64,000 nt of DNA from Gonium pectorale (taxonomy: Eukaryota; Chlorophyta; Chlorophyceae; Chlamydomonadales; Volvocaceae). The first letter of the stretch is position 1. The number at the start of each line of letters is the position of its first letter. The position numbers were made by a program, and so were the translations under genes. Below the pieces are notes generated by a model, which saw nothing but the letters and a program-made list of their open reading frames with translations, ran no database searches and was not told where the DNA came from. Below are positions 23,301-35,476 of this stretch, piece after piece. Location: the NCBI GenBank assembly GCA_001584585.1, contig LSYV01000017.1:2388355-2452354 (forward strand), given 5' to 3'.

Positions 23301-26300
23301 TGGCCAGTACCTCCCGGTCCGTCCGACACGGCACGTTGGCGACCAGCTCGCCGGGGCGCACCTCCCAGCGGCGGCCCAGGCTGTCCAGCGGCACTCGCAG
23401 GATCTGACGAGTGGGCGATTGCGGAGAAGGGCGGGCGTGGATATAAACGGTGCTGGGCGCCAGCAGGTGGGGAGTTGAAGGGAAAGGAGAATTAACACCG
23501 ACGAGCTGGGCGCCAGCAGCGTAGGTCCAGTCCGTGGGGAGGGGAACCAGGCGGCTGTAAGGCTCGCGGCGGAGATTCCGTCCGGGACGACGGTACAAGC
23601 GCCCCTCCCTCGCCCACACCTGCCACCGCCGCCCCCGCCCTCGCCCTCGCCCCCACGCCGCTCACCTGCATCCCGATCGCCTTCTTGCGCAGCCGCTTGG
23701 GCACGTGCGCCCGCGCAGCCACGGTGGGGTCCTGCTGGCCCAGGCACACCACCACCTCGGCCGCCTTGCGGACCGTCAGGCGGAACTGCGGGTTGCAGCA
23801 CCAGGTGCTGCTCAGGCCCGCAACGGAGGCGGAGCCGGGGCCCGGGCCGGCGGCGTCGCCGCCAGCGCGCTCGGTGGCGGCGGCGCCCGAGCCTGAGGTG
23901 GAGCCGGGGGGCCCAAAGGTGGACTCCGAGGGCGCCGCGAGGTAGGGGCCTCCCGCGGAGGGTCCCTGCCAGCCGCAGTGGAGCGTGAGCTGGTGCCAGG
24001 TGGGCGGGAACATTCTGCAGCCGGGTAGGGAGGCGGGGAGGCAGAGGGGGCAAGGGGGCACAGGGAGCGTCGGCACGGTGGGGATGCTGGTGGCGCGTGG
24101 TGTCTGGTGTGGAACGAACAAGCCATCGAGCAAGCGGACGCCCACTACCTCCAACATCAGAGGGGCAGGAGAGGTAAGGGGCCGCAAAGCCGGGCTTGCA
24201 TGTGGCCGCATCCAGGCAGGCCCCCGCACCGGCTCTCCCAGCCGCCCCTGGGTCCCACGCAAAACACCGGGCCCCCCTGCTTGCCGCAGCCCCGATCGCC
24301 CCCGCCCGCCCCCACCTGCACACGTGCAGCCGGTTGAAGAAGGCAGCAAACTCCTCAAAGGGCATCCAGAAGGTGGCCTCGTCCTCAAAGCTGGCGCTGA
24401 AGCTGTCCAGCATCTGAGCGGCCACGGGAGACGTCCACTCGGGGGAGCCCTGCGGGCAGGGACAGGAGCGGAGCGGCGGGGCCGGGGCATGGGCTAGGCC
24501 CAGAGAAGGACAGGCAGCGGCGAGGGCGGCTTCCACAGAGAATGCAAGCGTGCTGTACCTCAGCCACATGAGCACATTCAAGCACCGCAGGCTCCGCCCC
24601 ACTTCCACGTTGGTCTGAGCCGCGCAACCCACTCCTCAGAGTAACAACCAGAGTAGCAGCCCACTCCTCCCACTCGCCTCAGAGTAGGGCCCGGTCCAGA
24701 TGCCGCGCGGCCAGGGGCACTGCACCCGCACCAGCCGCGTGCCACCCGGCAGCGTCCGCGCCTCCAGCACGCTGTACACCTGACCCGCCAGCAGGCCGTG
24801 GGGGCCCTCTGGGCCCGAGCCGTCGCCGGCCACCGGCTCGTCGGCGGCGGGCGGCGGCGGAGGCCGCTCAGGCGCGTCGGGGTCAGGATCGACCGCGTCT
24901 GCGGGGTTTGGACAACCGGCCGGATCCGTTCAGGGCGCTGGGCAAGCAGCAACGCCCGGATAGTTCGCAAACCGCGCAGCAGGCCGGTCAGCTCGGTCAG
25001 CTAAGCGCTTGCCCACGGGTAGACCCCGCACAGCCCAGGCGGCTGGAGCATTCACTGCGTCCCAAACGGTGTTTCCCAGCAGGTGCTCGCCGGCCGCCGC
25101 GCACCTGGCCGGAAGCGGTACCTCGCGGGGGCCTTCCGCTTCGCCACGCACGCCACAATCGACTTGGACGACAGCCAGCCCTGCGACGGAACACGGCCAT
25201 TGCCCATGTCGGCCAGCCAGCAACTGGTTGAGGCCACCCCGTTTTCCTTCACGCCCTCGGTTTGGGACTTCGGGTGCGCGTGATGTATCAGAAACCAGGT
25301 GACTAGGATCCCAATATGTTCAATTTGGACGTTAGGCGGTGAATGCTCCTCCAGCACAGAGCAGATGCACGCGGCAGCCTTCACCTGCAGGTTGGCCCAC
25401 AGCGCATCCCGCTCGGCGTCGCCCTCGTGCTTGACCTTCCAGCCCACCCCGCCCGTCAGGTCCACCAGGGCCTCCGTCACGGAGCCCCCGGCGAGCGCGT
25501 AGTAGGACCCGTGAACCTGCGGGTGGATTTCAATAATTGGGGAATTGCGAGCGGGGTGGGGGAGTGGAGTGGAGCCAGGCAGCACGGCCACGATGAGCAG
25601 ATGCGTCAAGCTGTGCGCCCAGGGCCGGACGGCGGTAGCTGACGCGGGCAACGGGAGCGCGGGCGGAGGCGGAGGCCAATGGGGATGACGACGGAACCGT
25701 TGCTCCCCGGGGCAGCCAAGGCGAGACCGCCCTTTGGTCCTGCCCCGGCCAACGCCCCGGCCAGGCAGGAGCCGCGTCCTCCATCCACACAGGCGAGGGC
25801 TCCGACTGCACAACATGCACGCCCTCCAGCTGTTGCGACGCGCTTCCCGTCTCCATCATTACGCCTCCCACCCTGCTGTGGCCAGCACGCCCCTCCCCCA
25901 TGCACCTTGGCATACGCCTTCTCCAGCAGGCTAGGCCAGAGCTCGCCAACCACGGCGCTGCACGCAAATGCAAGGCGCTCCTGCGGCGGACAGGCACGGT
26001 TTTCAAGCGGTTCATCGCGGCGTCAGCAGACTCAGCAATGGGCTTGCGAATTGAAGCCACTCTGCCTTCATCCGTCATTCCTCTTCCTTGCGCTTGTCCG
26101 CTAGGCAACGCGTGTGGCCGTCCTCGCGAACCCCTTCCAACCTGCTCCTTTGCCATGCTCCTAATGCCCTTCTGTTCTCATCTGCACCAGGCCGCGCTCC
26201 TTGCCCGAGATGCTGCCGCGCGACAGCCTAGGGCGATGCCAACCTCTCCACACGCCCTCCGCCACTTCCCTCCCCTCTGCCTCTCCCCTCCCGCACCTGG

Positions 26301-27633
26301 CCCGCCAGGCAGGGCAGGTAGTTGTCCACCACCACAGCCTGCCAGCAGCCATGCTTGAACAGCTGGAACGTGTAGGCGCCGGCACCCGCCGCGTCGTCAC
26401 TGACGATGAGGTCGAGTAGCAGCTCCCCGCCGCGGATGGCCGCCACGGCAGCCAGCGCGCCCAGGAAGCACCCGGAGTCCAGGACGCCCTGGAGGGGGCA
26501 GTGGTCGCAGGGAGGGAGCGCGAAGGCGGCGAGGGGCGGGGAGGCGGGGTGAGAGGTGAAGAGGGCGTGCGGGACCGGAGCGGAGTGGAGTCCGTGCGTG
26601 CGAAAACGGGGTCGGGAGGCATGGCACTGATGTGGGCCGCAAGGGTTGAGGAGCCGGCCGGGACCCGGCCGGCTGCGGGCGCTGCCCCCGAGTGCCGGGC
26701 CACTCGCGAGCGCGCGCGGCTGTGCCCTGGTCGTGGCCCGGCTGCGCCCTGCCCGTGGCCCGGCTGCAGGCGCCCCGGAGCCCACCTGCAGCAAGCGGGC
26801 CGTCTTGCCGGTGGGGAAGTAGAGCGTCCCCGACACGCGGCGCCAGGTGACATCGGGGGGCGCCGTGGCAGGTGGCTGATTGGGGTCCGGGAACCTGGCG
26901 GGTGGGAAGGGAGTTGCGTGCGTGCACAGTGAGTGCGCCTCAGTCAATGAGCGGAGGTGTCTTGGGAGGGAAGGAATCTCATACCCGCCAGACCCCTGCT
27001 CCCTGATCCTGTTGAAACCAGTCCACCACAGCGGCCGGTTTCCTTAGCCGTCATCTAACGCCTCCTTACGCCCGTCGGAGCGCGCCCTTTGCATCCTCCC
27101 CGACCCGCCCCTGCCTTGCTCACAGTGAGCTGACGCCGGGTAGGAAGTCGGGATCCGTGACCATGCCGTCGTCTCCACTGTACGACGCCACGAGCTGCTC
27201 CTCCGTGCGGCCAGACGCTAGAGACGGGATTCGCAGGAGGCTCTGCGCCGGCGAAAAGGAGTTGCAAAGACGCAATCCTTGAGGCGCAGTGCACGAGTTC
27301 ACGACGCTCCCGAGTGATGCCGGGGTTGGGCGAAACCCCACAGCAGCAGAAGCTCAGCCGTGTATGAGATTGAGCATGGATCCAACCCCAGAGGGCCCAA
27401 CTGCGGGCGCCGCGGGTTTGGGCCACGCCGCGGGCGCGGATGCCGCGGATGGCCGCGGCGCGGAAGCGAACACGCACCTCAATCGTGCTGACCGTGACAT
27501 CCTCAGGTGGCAGAGCACGATCGCTGACGTACATGGGGCTCCTCAGCCGGTTGGCGACGCTCACAAGCGCATTCGCGTGTTGGCCACGCAGCGTTCGGAC
27601 GCCCGTGCCCGGACTGGATGATCTGTCCCCCAT
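20359..27633 (-). CDS. Calpain-family protein with three C2-like domains, probably inactive
   Basis: Sixteen exons, about 940 residues: 27478-27633 (ATG), 27124-27242, 26786-26894, 26297-26488, 25906-25980, 25385-25516, 25105-25180, 24678-24898, 24316-24449, 23666-24014, 23252-23403, 22853-22974, 22416-22486, 21682-22096, 20999-21321, 20359-20535. The protease fold is clear: LQGVLDSGCFLGAL, LWPSLLEKAYAKVHG, SYYALAGGSVTEALVDLTGG, IWTGPYSE. However, the His motif (GHAYSV in active calpains) reads AGQVYSVL, the Asn motif (NPWG) reads QCPWP, and the Cys is displaced by one residue. Three calpain C2-like (domain III) units follow, each with a NPQF/NPQY/NPKY core. Active calpains are Ca2+-dependent cysteine proteases; here a binding or regulatory role is more likely (inference). 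The intron after 24678 uses a GC donor. The last exon start is uncertain: the obvious CAG acceptor is out of phase, and an AAG acceptor restores it. Confidence 0.85.
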
Positions 27634-29568
27634 GTCAGATATTCACTGCCGCGTGTGCCGGGCTGTGAGCAATCAGGCACGAGGGGCGTAGGCCAGGTCG
27701 ACCTCAAGCCCCAGCTGAAGTACAGGCGTGGTTATAGATCAGTGAAGTACAAGTTCAGTATGTAATCAATACAATGCAGACGTAACGCAAACGTATCAGA
27801 GTGTAAGGCTCGCGTGACACCGTTGCCAGTTGACTTACGGAGAAGAGCTTGCGGATAAATAATTCCTTTTGCGTGTGACGGATTGGAAAACGTATGCTAT
27901 GTGTGCGCGGTCGTTGTACTACACTTCTTAGTCGCCCAAGCCTCTCGTTTTGGTGCGCTCATCGGGGCAGTGCAAAATGTTTCCTGGTAAGATTTAGATG
28001 CTTACAAGTCTGGACGAAAGCACGCGAGCGATGGAGTGCTTGAACCGCCCCAACCGCAACTGCAGCCAGGGCGTCAGACAATGGCAGGATTGGCAGCGCA
28101 GAAACGTGCACTGTCCCTGACAACAAAGCAATAGCACGATTTACCTAGCATAAGATAGTGCACGCGGATGGAAGTCGCCTGCGTCACTAGATAACAGGGG
28201 AAATAACCACTTCGCTGCGCGATGCTGCGCTCGTTTGTGTGGCATCTCTGCCTCCCTTCCTCAACAGACAATTCAATATTTTATGCATCCAAGAGAGCTT
28301 CGACAGAGGGTCTCCTCAGTTTGCTGCCTAGCCTGTGCCCGCCGCCCAGATTAGCGACCCAGGGGTCAGAACAGCAGCTGGCAGAATTCAAGGAAGTGAT
28401 GCATGCCGCGCCCCAAGCATTCATCCGATTCCTCTTAGTATCATGGACTCCCGCGCCCGTTCCTTGAATTATCCGCCCCAGCTCAGATCCCCGCCCGCCA
28501 CCCTCCCGCATGAAGCTGGTGTCGTGCACACTGACCGTCCAACGTGCGTAATACGTGCACCGCTTCTCGGCTGGCTGGCTGGGTCGCCGTGAGTCCTCCA
28601 CAGGCGAAGTCTTGGAGAACGCTGTGCAGGTGCACCGCGCACGCGCACACGCAGCTCCGACAGACAAGCCTGAGTAGGGTTCAGCGACAACCAGGTTAAC
28701 AACAGCGCACAGGGCTCGCGACGTCCTGCCTCGCTGAGTTTTCCGGTGGTGAAAGAATGGTGATGGGTCGAGCGGAGAATGCACACGGTGTTACACTGAT
28801 GCAAGCTCCTAGAGCTGCACCGGGCTTACTGTCTAGCTCAGCGACAAGTAACGTCTGGGGAGCCGAGAAGCGGCGACACAAGCGCGCTTCCGGCCTTAAG
28901 GCTCGGCAGTTGCCGTCTGTTCGGCAAACCTCTCACTTGATCCACCGCTCGATAACGCCATGTCCAAATACAAAGCTCACAGCTACATAACCGACACAAT
29001 GATAATACGACACCACCGTATTATAATTTGGGTTGCGCTCAAGCGCCAACCGAAAATTATGCTTGCACGGGACGGTAAAGCACACCGTCTCCCCTCCCTG
29101 GTATCACACTGGAATAAGGCCCCCGGGGGAAAATCAACCTATTCTATCCCTCCCGTCACAGGGGCGCGTGCTCCACTCCATAATCTCAATCTCTACCAGC
29201 AGTGTGCATTAGCCCCTGCCCACACAACGCACGCGTGCAGATTTGCCACCCACGTACGGCGTACGCCATTTGCACGCTGGAGGCGCTGTTTCACCCGCAA
29301 GCGTACGCACCACGCGTGGCAGTCACACGAGTGCGAACGGACAAAGTACACGCAGTAAGCACGCTAAACGGGTTTGCACTTAATCGGTTGGCTTCGTCCA
29401 TGCCCCCTCTCCCCCCCCCGACTTTGACGGGCATGCCTGTAACCTTGTTGGGCCCGAACCGTGGCGCGGAACCACCCGGCAATCGCTCTCTAGCTGCACT
29501 CCTCTCCCCATCCATCCTGACGAAGGTATTTATAAGGCATTGCCTGGTCCTATCGCGTGCAAGCGCGC
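27634..29568. other. Intergenic region upstream of the calpain-like gene
   Basis: About 1.9 kb of lower GC content with no ORF resembling a protein. It presumably holds the calpain promoter next to 27633. A short hairpin with arms ATAATACG/CGTATTAT lies near 29000-29025. No RNA gene was recognised. Confidence 0.45.
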
Positions 29569-29920
29569 TCACAAGCGGGCACATGGCTGACCCGGGCTCA
29601 TGCCATCCCTAGGCCCCCGGGCGCAGCTGGCAGCCTCGACCACGGCGGCGCACACGTGCTTCAGCAGGTCATCGCGCGGCCACAGCAGGCCCGACGCGTG
29701 CAGCCGTCCACGGTCCTTGGGCGAGTACTTGGCCGCTTTCTTGCCCAGGGCAACGGCCTTGTCCTTCTCGCTGTAGCGGACCAGGACCGCTTGGTACCTG
29801 CGCACGTGCGGGGCCTCCGGCGCCTTAGCCTCAGTGCTCCAACAACGCCAGGAGCGCAAGGAGACACAACACATGTCTACTACCGTACTGCGGTTAGGAC
29901 AGTCGTCGGCGCCGGTTACA

Positions 29921-29960
<40 letters not shown>

Positions 29961-30659
29961 GGAGCAGCAGCCATGGGCTGGCCGTCGACGGTCACCATGT
30001 TCCTTAGATACCGGTACTCAGGGCAGAACAAGCCCCAGCGGCCCAACGCCAGCTGCGCAGGCGGTGGGAGAAGGAGGGGCCATCAAAGACGGCGGCACGT
30101 GTTGGCGGCACAGGCTAAGGAACGGCTTCATGAGGCAAGCGTGCAAAACTGCAGATGCCTCATGCAAGCGTGCACAGCTAAGTGCAGAGCAGATGCAGGA
30201 CACGAGGGGGACAAGATACATGGGCAGCGCGCCCTGCCATGCACGCACCTGGAGCCTCTTGGCGCCACGGGACAACGGTTGCGATGCTCTCCAGGTGCGC
30301 CTCCAGGTTGTCAAAACCGTCAGGGACACACCTGCGTCGTGGCGCGCGCCAAAGGGCCCATCGAACCAGGCAAGCCAGGCAGGTAACGGTAGGAGCTGCC
30401 CCTTGATACACCCTCTCTTACCCCCCCCCCCACACACATCCCAGGTGGTCGCACCGTCGCCTGTTAGGGAAGGAACAAGGAAGGGGCTGCTGTCCCGCGG
30501 AGCGCGGACCCTTGCCGTGGTGCAGACGTCAGCAGCGAAACGCACGAACATCCCGCGGTCTCCGCGCACGGGGCCGCACCTGAAGTGCCCCGAGTTTGGC
30601 ACCAGCAGCACCGAGCACTCGTTCCACTTGCTCCACGCCATGACGGGCGACATGCTGTT
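29569..30659 (-). pseudogene. Coding-like fragments downstream of an in-frame TAG
   Basis: Three minus-strand stretches read like protein: about 30500-30659 (AWSKWNECSVLLVPNSGHF then CGPVRGDRGMFVRFAADV), about 29975-30057 (WGLFCPEYRYLRNMVTVDGQ after a CAG acceptor), and 29569-29850 (GKKAAKYSPKDRG then HASGLLWPRDDLLKHVCAA, ending at a stop at 29569). They lie in the same direction as, and the first is in frame with, the exon at 30660-30813 that ends in TAG. Either this is the decayed 3' half of the same gene, or the TAG is bypassed by splicing (it can be read as an acceptor AG). I do not recognise the family. No complete exon chain could be phased. Confidence 0.3.
29922..29970. repeat. CAG/CTG trinucleotide repeat
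   Basis: Interrupted (CAG)n of about 16 units on the plus strand. Read on the minus strand after VTVDGQPM it would encode polyalanine up to a possible donor (GTAACC), so it may be coding in the unresolved gene. Confidence 0.85.
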
Positions 30660-31990
30660 CTAGCGCGGGTAGGGCCAGCGCGAGCGGCCGTCGGGCCCGA
30701 GCTCCAGTATGTTGGGAGGGTATGTCGCCTGCGGGGCGGCCGTGGGCCGCGCGTAGTGCAAAGCGACCAGCGGGACGCAGCTGGGATGCCAGCCCGGCAG
30801 GCCGACGATGCCGCTGGCTTGCGTGCGGGACGAAGTCGCATGCTGCTGGCTGCAACGCATCCTCTGCATTCAACACATGGAGGTGCCACTGCGGCACGCA
30901 GTGGCGTCGCATAGCTCCCAACCCGGCAATATCAACGCCTTGTGCTTTAGGCCACCGGCTCCGCAGCATCGCGAGCAACCCCGGGCTGCACCCTGACACA
31001 CCCCTGTTGGACCACACTCGCCCCACCAGTGCGTGACCTCGAGATCCGGCAGCTGATACACGTGCGAGGCCAGCCGGGCAGCAAGGAACGTTAACTCTCT
31101 TCAACTCCACGTAAGCAAATAGAAGGCTCAAGTACATGCGAGTCGCGAGAGGCATCTTGCGCCTGCTACTTTGGCGCAGCCTCAGCCCCGGCCCCGTGCC
31201 TCGTCACAAGTCCCTAATCCGACAAACCCCCAGCCATATCCCGTTCTCGGCCCCATCAAATATCCGGCCCGGATCCGTGCCCCCGCCCTCGCCCAATCCC
31301 AAGCCACAAACCGCAGGCTCAGCTCACTGCACTTCAGCACCAGCCCTGGCCCTACATCCAGGTTCCCTCACCCAGCCCGAACCCAGTCCAGCCCTACACA
31401 GCCCCAACCTCGCCTTGTAGAGCTCCACCAGGAACCCTATCCGCTCGTCCAGGCTAATGCACCATGTGTTGACTAGGTTGGTCAGGTAGACGGTGCCGTT
31501 CTGGATTAGGAAGCACTGCGGCCAGTTGCAGTTGTCCGCAGGCTTCTCATCCGGGGGCCGCTTGCGCAGGTCGCTTGCATACGGCCCGACCTCTTCGCTG
31601 ATGCCGGATGCTGCCGGCGAGGGGCGGGTTCGGCACGGGTTTTGGGGTGGTGGGGCGGGGGGGGGGCGGATTTGGGTACGCGTGCAGAGAGTAACGCTCG
31701 TAGAGACTTCACGGCAACCAGACTGCCAGTCCTTGGAACGGACCCGCACGCCATGACCCTGCCCCCGCCCCCGCCATGATCCCAAACCCCACCCCTGTGT
31801 GAAACTGCGGAGAGTGCTGAGGGCTTTGAGCCGGGCCCCATTCACGCAGCGCTAGCCCAGCAGCAATGTGCAGCCTTACTCCTGAGGGGAGGGGTGTGCA
31901 AATCGGATTCCCGCCGCCAGCTCGGCCGGCATCTGCTCCGACACCTCCTCTCTCCCGTGCGCTCCGTCTTGACCGCCTACCCGGCCAATC
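30660..31990 (-). CDS. Unrecognised multi-exon gene (C-terminal part)
   Basis: Minus-strand exons with consistent phases: one ending at 31880 (upstream border unresolved, about 31960-31990; reads EQMPAELAAGIRFAHPSPQ), then 31409-31597, then 30660-30813 with a TAG stop. Recognisable strings include NCNWPQCFLIQNGTVYLTNL, RIGFLVELYKA, GLPGWHPSCVPLVALHYARP and ILELGPDGRSRWPYPR. These look like a folded, globular protein with Trp, Cys and Pro; a glycosyltransferase-like enzyme would be one guess, but I cannot name a family. The 5' end was not found; it should lie between 31960 and the YigZ gene at 32749. The coding-like sequence continues in frame after the stop. Confidence 0.35.
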
Positions 31991-32748
31991 GCCAACCCAC
32001 CACGCACCCAATCCCATCGAGTGATAACAACACCTACCCAGATCACAGAGAATCACTCGCTACCACTGTGCACAGCAGTATCAGCACGATTCTTGGTCCC
32101 ATGGGTCTGCGTTGCGCGTCAGACGCTGCGGACGAGTACCTACGGGTACCTACTTTTCCATGCATTGATATGGGTGACCGAATATGTTGCAGTCCGCGTG
32201 CGTAAGTGGAGTTAAGTTGAGTCAAAACGGAGGCAAACACCAGCCAGCAACGCAACAGACTGGTGGCCGCATCCTTACGCTGCTGGAGGTGCAGGGGTAA
32301 CCCCCCCAAGCCGTGTCGTGTTGTCTACTAGCCGTGTCCCTGCCTCAGCCTCCAGCCCACAGTGAATGAGCACACTGCGCTCATAGCAGCCTCTGCCAGT
32401 TCATCAAGGCAGCCGACGCCGGGTTGCCCGATCAGGGAACGCAAAGAACCGCAACCAGAAGAACTGGACGGCTGAGGCCCGACACTCTCAACACAGCTGG
32501 TGGCTAAGCCAGACGCCTGGGGCATTCGTAAAGTGCAGCATGACCCTACGGTATGAAGGGCAAGTTCTTGGCGAACACCCCGGCCCAGGCAATGCCTCAC
32601 CTCGAACCATAGGCGCCCGCCAGACCCAGCGCAGGGCAGCAACCCTGAGCGAGCCCGGTCCAGTCCAAATGCCCCAATGCCCCAAACCCGGTAAGCATGC
32701 CGCAGCCCTGCGGTGCGAACCCGGCAGACGGGTATGACATCATCTGAG
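31991..32748. other. Short intergenic interval
   Basis: Holds the 3' UTR of the YigZ-like gene and possibly the first exon(s) of the unrecognised gene. No convincing ORF or repeat is visible. Confidence 0.4.
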
Positions 32749-34842
32749 TCAATCCCCTGCTGCCGCCGCTGCCGCCACCTCGCTAGCCAGCTCGACCCGC
32801 CGCCGCCCGCCCGTCCCGTCCATCACCGCAGCCCGCAGCCCAGGCAGCTTATCCTCGTCAACCAGCGCCCGCAGCGCCACGGTCCCGGAGCTGCCGTACT
32901 CCTCGGCAAGGCGCGTGCTGCCGTGCATATCCAGACAGCCGTACACGATGCCTAGCTCGTCGTACGCCACGTCAACCACAACCTCAACCTGCAGCAACAA
33001 AGCGGTGCAGCGCGGTGTCGCCATGATCCTTTCCGCACAGCGAGGCGCGCTCATCAACGCCCACCCATGCGGTCTTGGGTCTTTCAGTATGACGGAGGCT
33101 CTGCTGGGAGCCACAAGTGGCACCCCATATCGTGACATGGCTTGCGTCTGCAACGGAAGTGCGGCACGTGTACTTGTACTTTAATTCGGCGCGTGTGTAC
33201 GGTGCACTGCGTTTGCAGGCGAGCGAGCTCACCCTAGCTTTGGCAAATACGCGGGGAGCCAGGCGCAAGCACTCCTTGGCGGCACCGCCGTACGCACGAA
33301 CCAGCCCCCCCGCCCCAAGCTTGATGCCGCCGAAGTGCCTGGGACAGGGACACAGCAGGAGGAGCAGCAAAGGGCGGGCAGCACGTAAAGGAGGCGGCTT
33401 GAAGGCATGGCGGCCAACCATTTCCCTTTGGTGCGCATGAGCGCCATCTACGGCCGAACTGGCCTCCAATCCCGTGAATGTCCAGCAGAAAGCGGTGCGC
33501 ATGCCATACCTGCCGTTCCATGTAACCCACCAGTCCCCCGTTGAACTCGCACGCAGGCAGGTATTGCACTCATGAGTGCATGCGGTGCCCAGGTCATGCG
33601 CAAGCGCCGCCTGGTCCACACACCCCACACGCAGGCACGACTTCCACCCTGTACCGCCCATTCTACGACAGCGCTCGTCAACTGGCACCTAGCGTTCGTC
33701 TGTGTACGGCGTAAACGGTCCAGCACACAGCGTATGCATTCAGCCTCAACGCATGCCTTACCTAGTCACGAGCACGGCCACCCTGTCCAGGCCCTCGCCC
33801 TCGATGGCCGCCAGAATGGGCCGACCCGCGGTTCCGCCCGGCTCGCCGTCGTCGCTGGAGCGGAACTCGTCCCCCAGGCGGTAGGCGAAGCAGTTGTGGG
33901 AGGCGGAGGGGTCGGATGCACCGCGAATGAGCGACAGAGCCTCGGCGGCCGAGGACACCGGCCACGCGTGGACGATGAACCTGAGGGGCCGCGACGGAGG
34001 CGACAGACGCCCGTTGGGTGCAGGAACGTGCATGACCGGGAGGAAGAGAGGGATGGCAAGGGCCGGCGGGAGGGGGGCGCTAAGGAGGCAACCGGGAGAA
34101 GGCTGAGCCACGACGGCGCACGTTTCCGCTACCCAACGGGTTTGACACATGGAGATGTAGAAGGCAACGTGAGCTAAGTCCCATGTCCGGCATCGGCCCC
34201 GGTCGGAGCTACCGTGAGCCTGTGTGTGCATGCAGTCGAAAGCCCTGCGTGCGCCCGGGAGCTGCGCGCCCCTTACTTTGACTTTTTGACCTCGCTCTCG
34301 TACAGCACGTAGCTCTGGAGCGTCCAGAACCTGCAGCGCGGGAGGCAGGCGGCAAGGCCCGTTGGCTTGGCTGCTTGGATTTGCTTTGCCTCTTGGTCCG
34401 CGTCCATGGCGGCGCGGGCCAAGCACTAGTGCCGCTGAGGAGAGCTCCGGCTCTGCCCTAAAGGCGGGAGGCGGCCAGCTACCCATCTGCCACCACGTGC
34501 CCCTGCACCCTGGCGGGGGCGTGCGGAGTACTGTCCCCGGAGCCTGCGCCGCGCCGGTCGCTCTCACCCGCTGCCTTCCGCTTGCGCCGCCAGCCCCGTG
34601 GATCCCGCAGCCCGCACCGCGCCTCCCCGCATGCGGCGGGAGCTGCTGTATCCGCAAGTGGGGGGCCCGCTGCAGCCGACGCCGCTGCCGAAACCCTTGA
34701 CAGCGCGAAGTAATGGCACCCACGCGGGCCCACCCGCCGCTGTGCTCAGCGGCAGCACCCACGACCCGCGCCAGGCCCTAAGTTGCCCGGCCGACCCTCC
34801 GGCGCAAGCCTTCGATCCAGTAAATCGGCGCATGCCGAACAT
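32749..34842 (-). CDS. IMPACT/YigZ family (UPF0029) protein with organelle-type leader
   Basis: Five exons, about 297 residues: 34568-34842, 34277-34330, 33762-33980, 33233-33338, 32749-32988 (TGA). Family blocks in order are [60 protein letters not shown] and [20 protein letters not shown], followed by an alpha/beta C-terminal domain ([20 protein letters not shown]). The joins across all four introns preserve the motifs. YigZ proteins and the IMPACT N-terminal domain share this fold; IMPACT restrains Gcn2 signalling, while bacterial YigZ has no settled function. The first exon encodes about 90 residues rich in Arg, Ser, Gly and Ala with no acidic residue until its end, typical of a mitochondrial or chloroplast transit peptide. 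That supports a bacterial-type organellar protein over a cytosolic IMPACT. A second in-frame ATG lies at 34833. Confidence 0.9.
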
Positions 34843-35476
34843 ATGTAGGTCAGTGCCCACTGCACCAGGCGTTCACTTGCTATATTTTTTCATCGCTTTG
34901 TGTCATCAGATTACCAATTTCTGCGTCTTAATGCAAATAACGCAATGGGGTCGGGCGACGACGACTCTGGTGACCTTTCTGGAACACTAAGTGTAACAGA
35001 TTGCAAATTGTGAGATACTACCTCTCTGCACTGCACACGGGCATCATGGGATCGCGTACAAATCGTATGTGTCACACCCTGCCGTACTCGTCGCCCGCGA
35101 GCGCGACGTTCCTGTCATTGTGATCCCTGTCCTGTACCTAAGTTGCCCTGACCTTTCAGCTTGGAAAACGGGCTCCAGAGTGTGCTCAAACTTGTTTTCG
35201 GTGTACGGCATGTTGCGCGGCGGGTTTCGTGTGTTCATTCAGCCTTACGGCACACATGCTCTCTGACTCAGAAACGTGTGCAGAGAAGCCCGACACAATC
35301 CCTTTCAATCCATGAACTCCCTCTGCAGCCAAACTAGGTTGCACACACGGACCTGCCGACTTGCAGGGGCGCGCTTTGTAGCCCGTCGGCAGCTACTCTT
35401 TAAGAGCTTCTTAATCTCACACACTCTGTGCGATACAGAATCACAGGGTAACGTTTTCCAAACTCGCCGCGGGCTT
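34843..35476. promoter_or_regulatory. Divergent intergenic region, YigZ / PTRHD1
   Basis: About 630 bp between two divergently transcribed genes, with AT-rich stretches near 34880-34950. Shared promoter function is inferred from arrangement; no specific element was identified. Confidence 0.4.
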
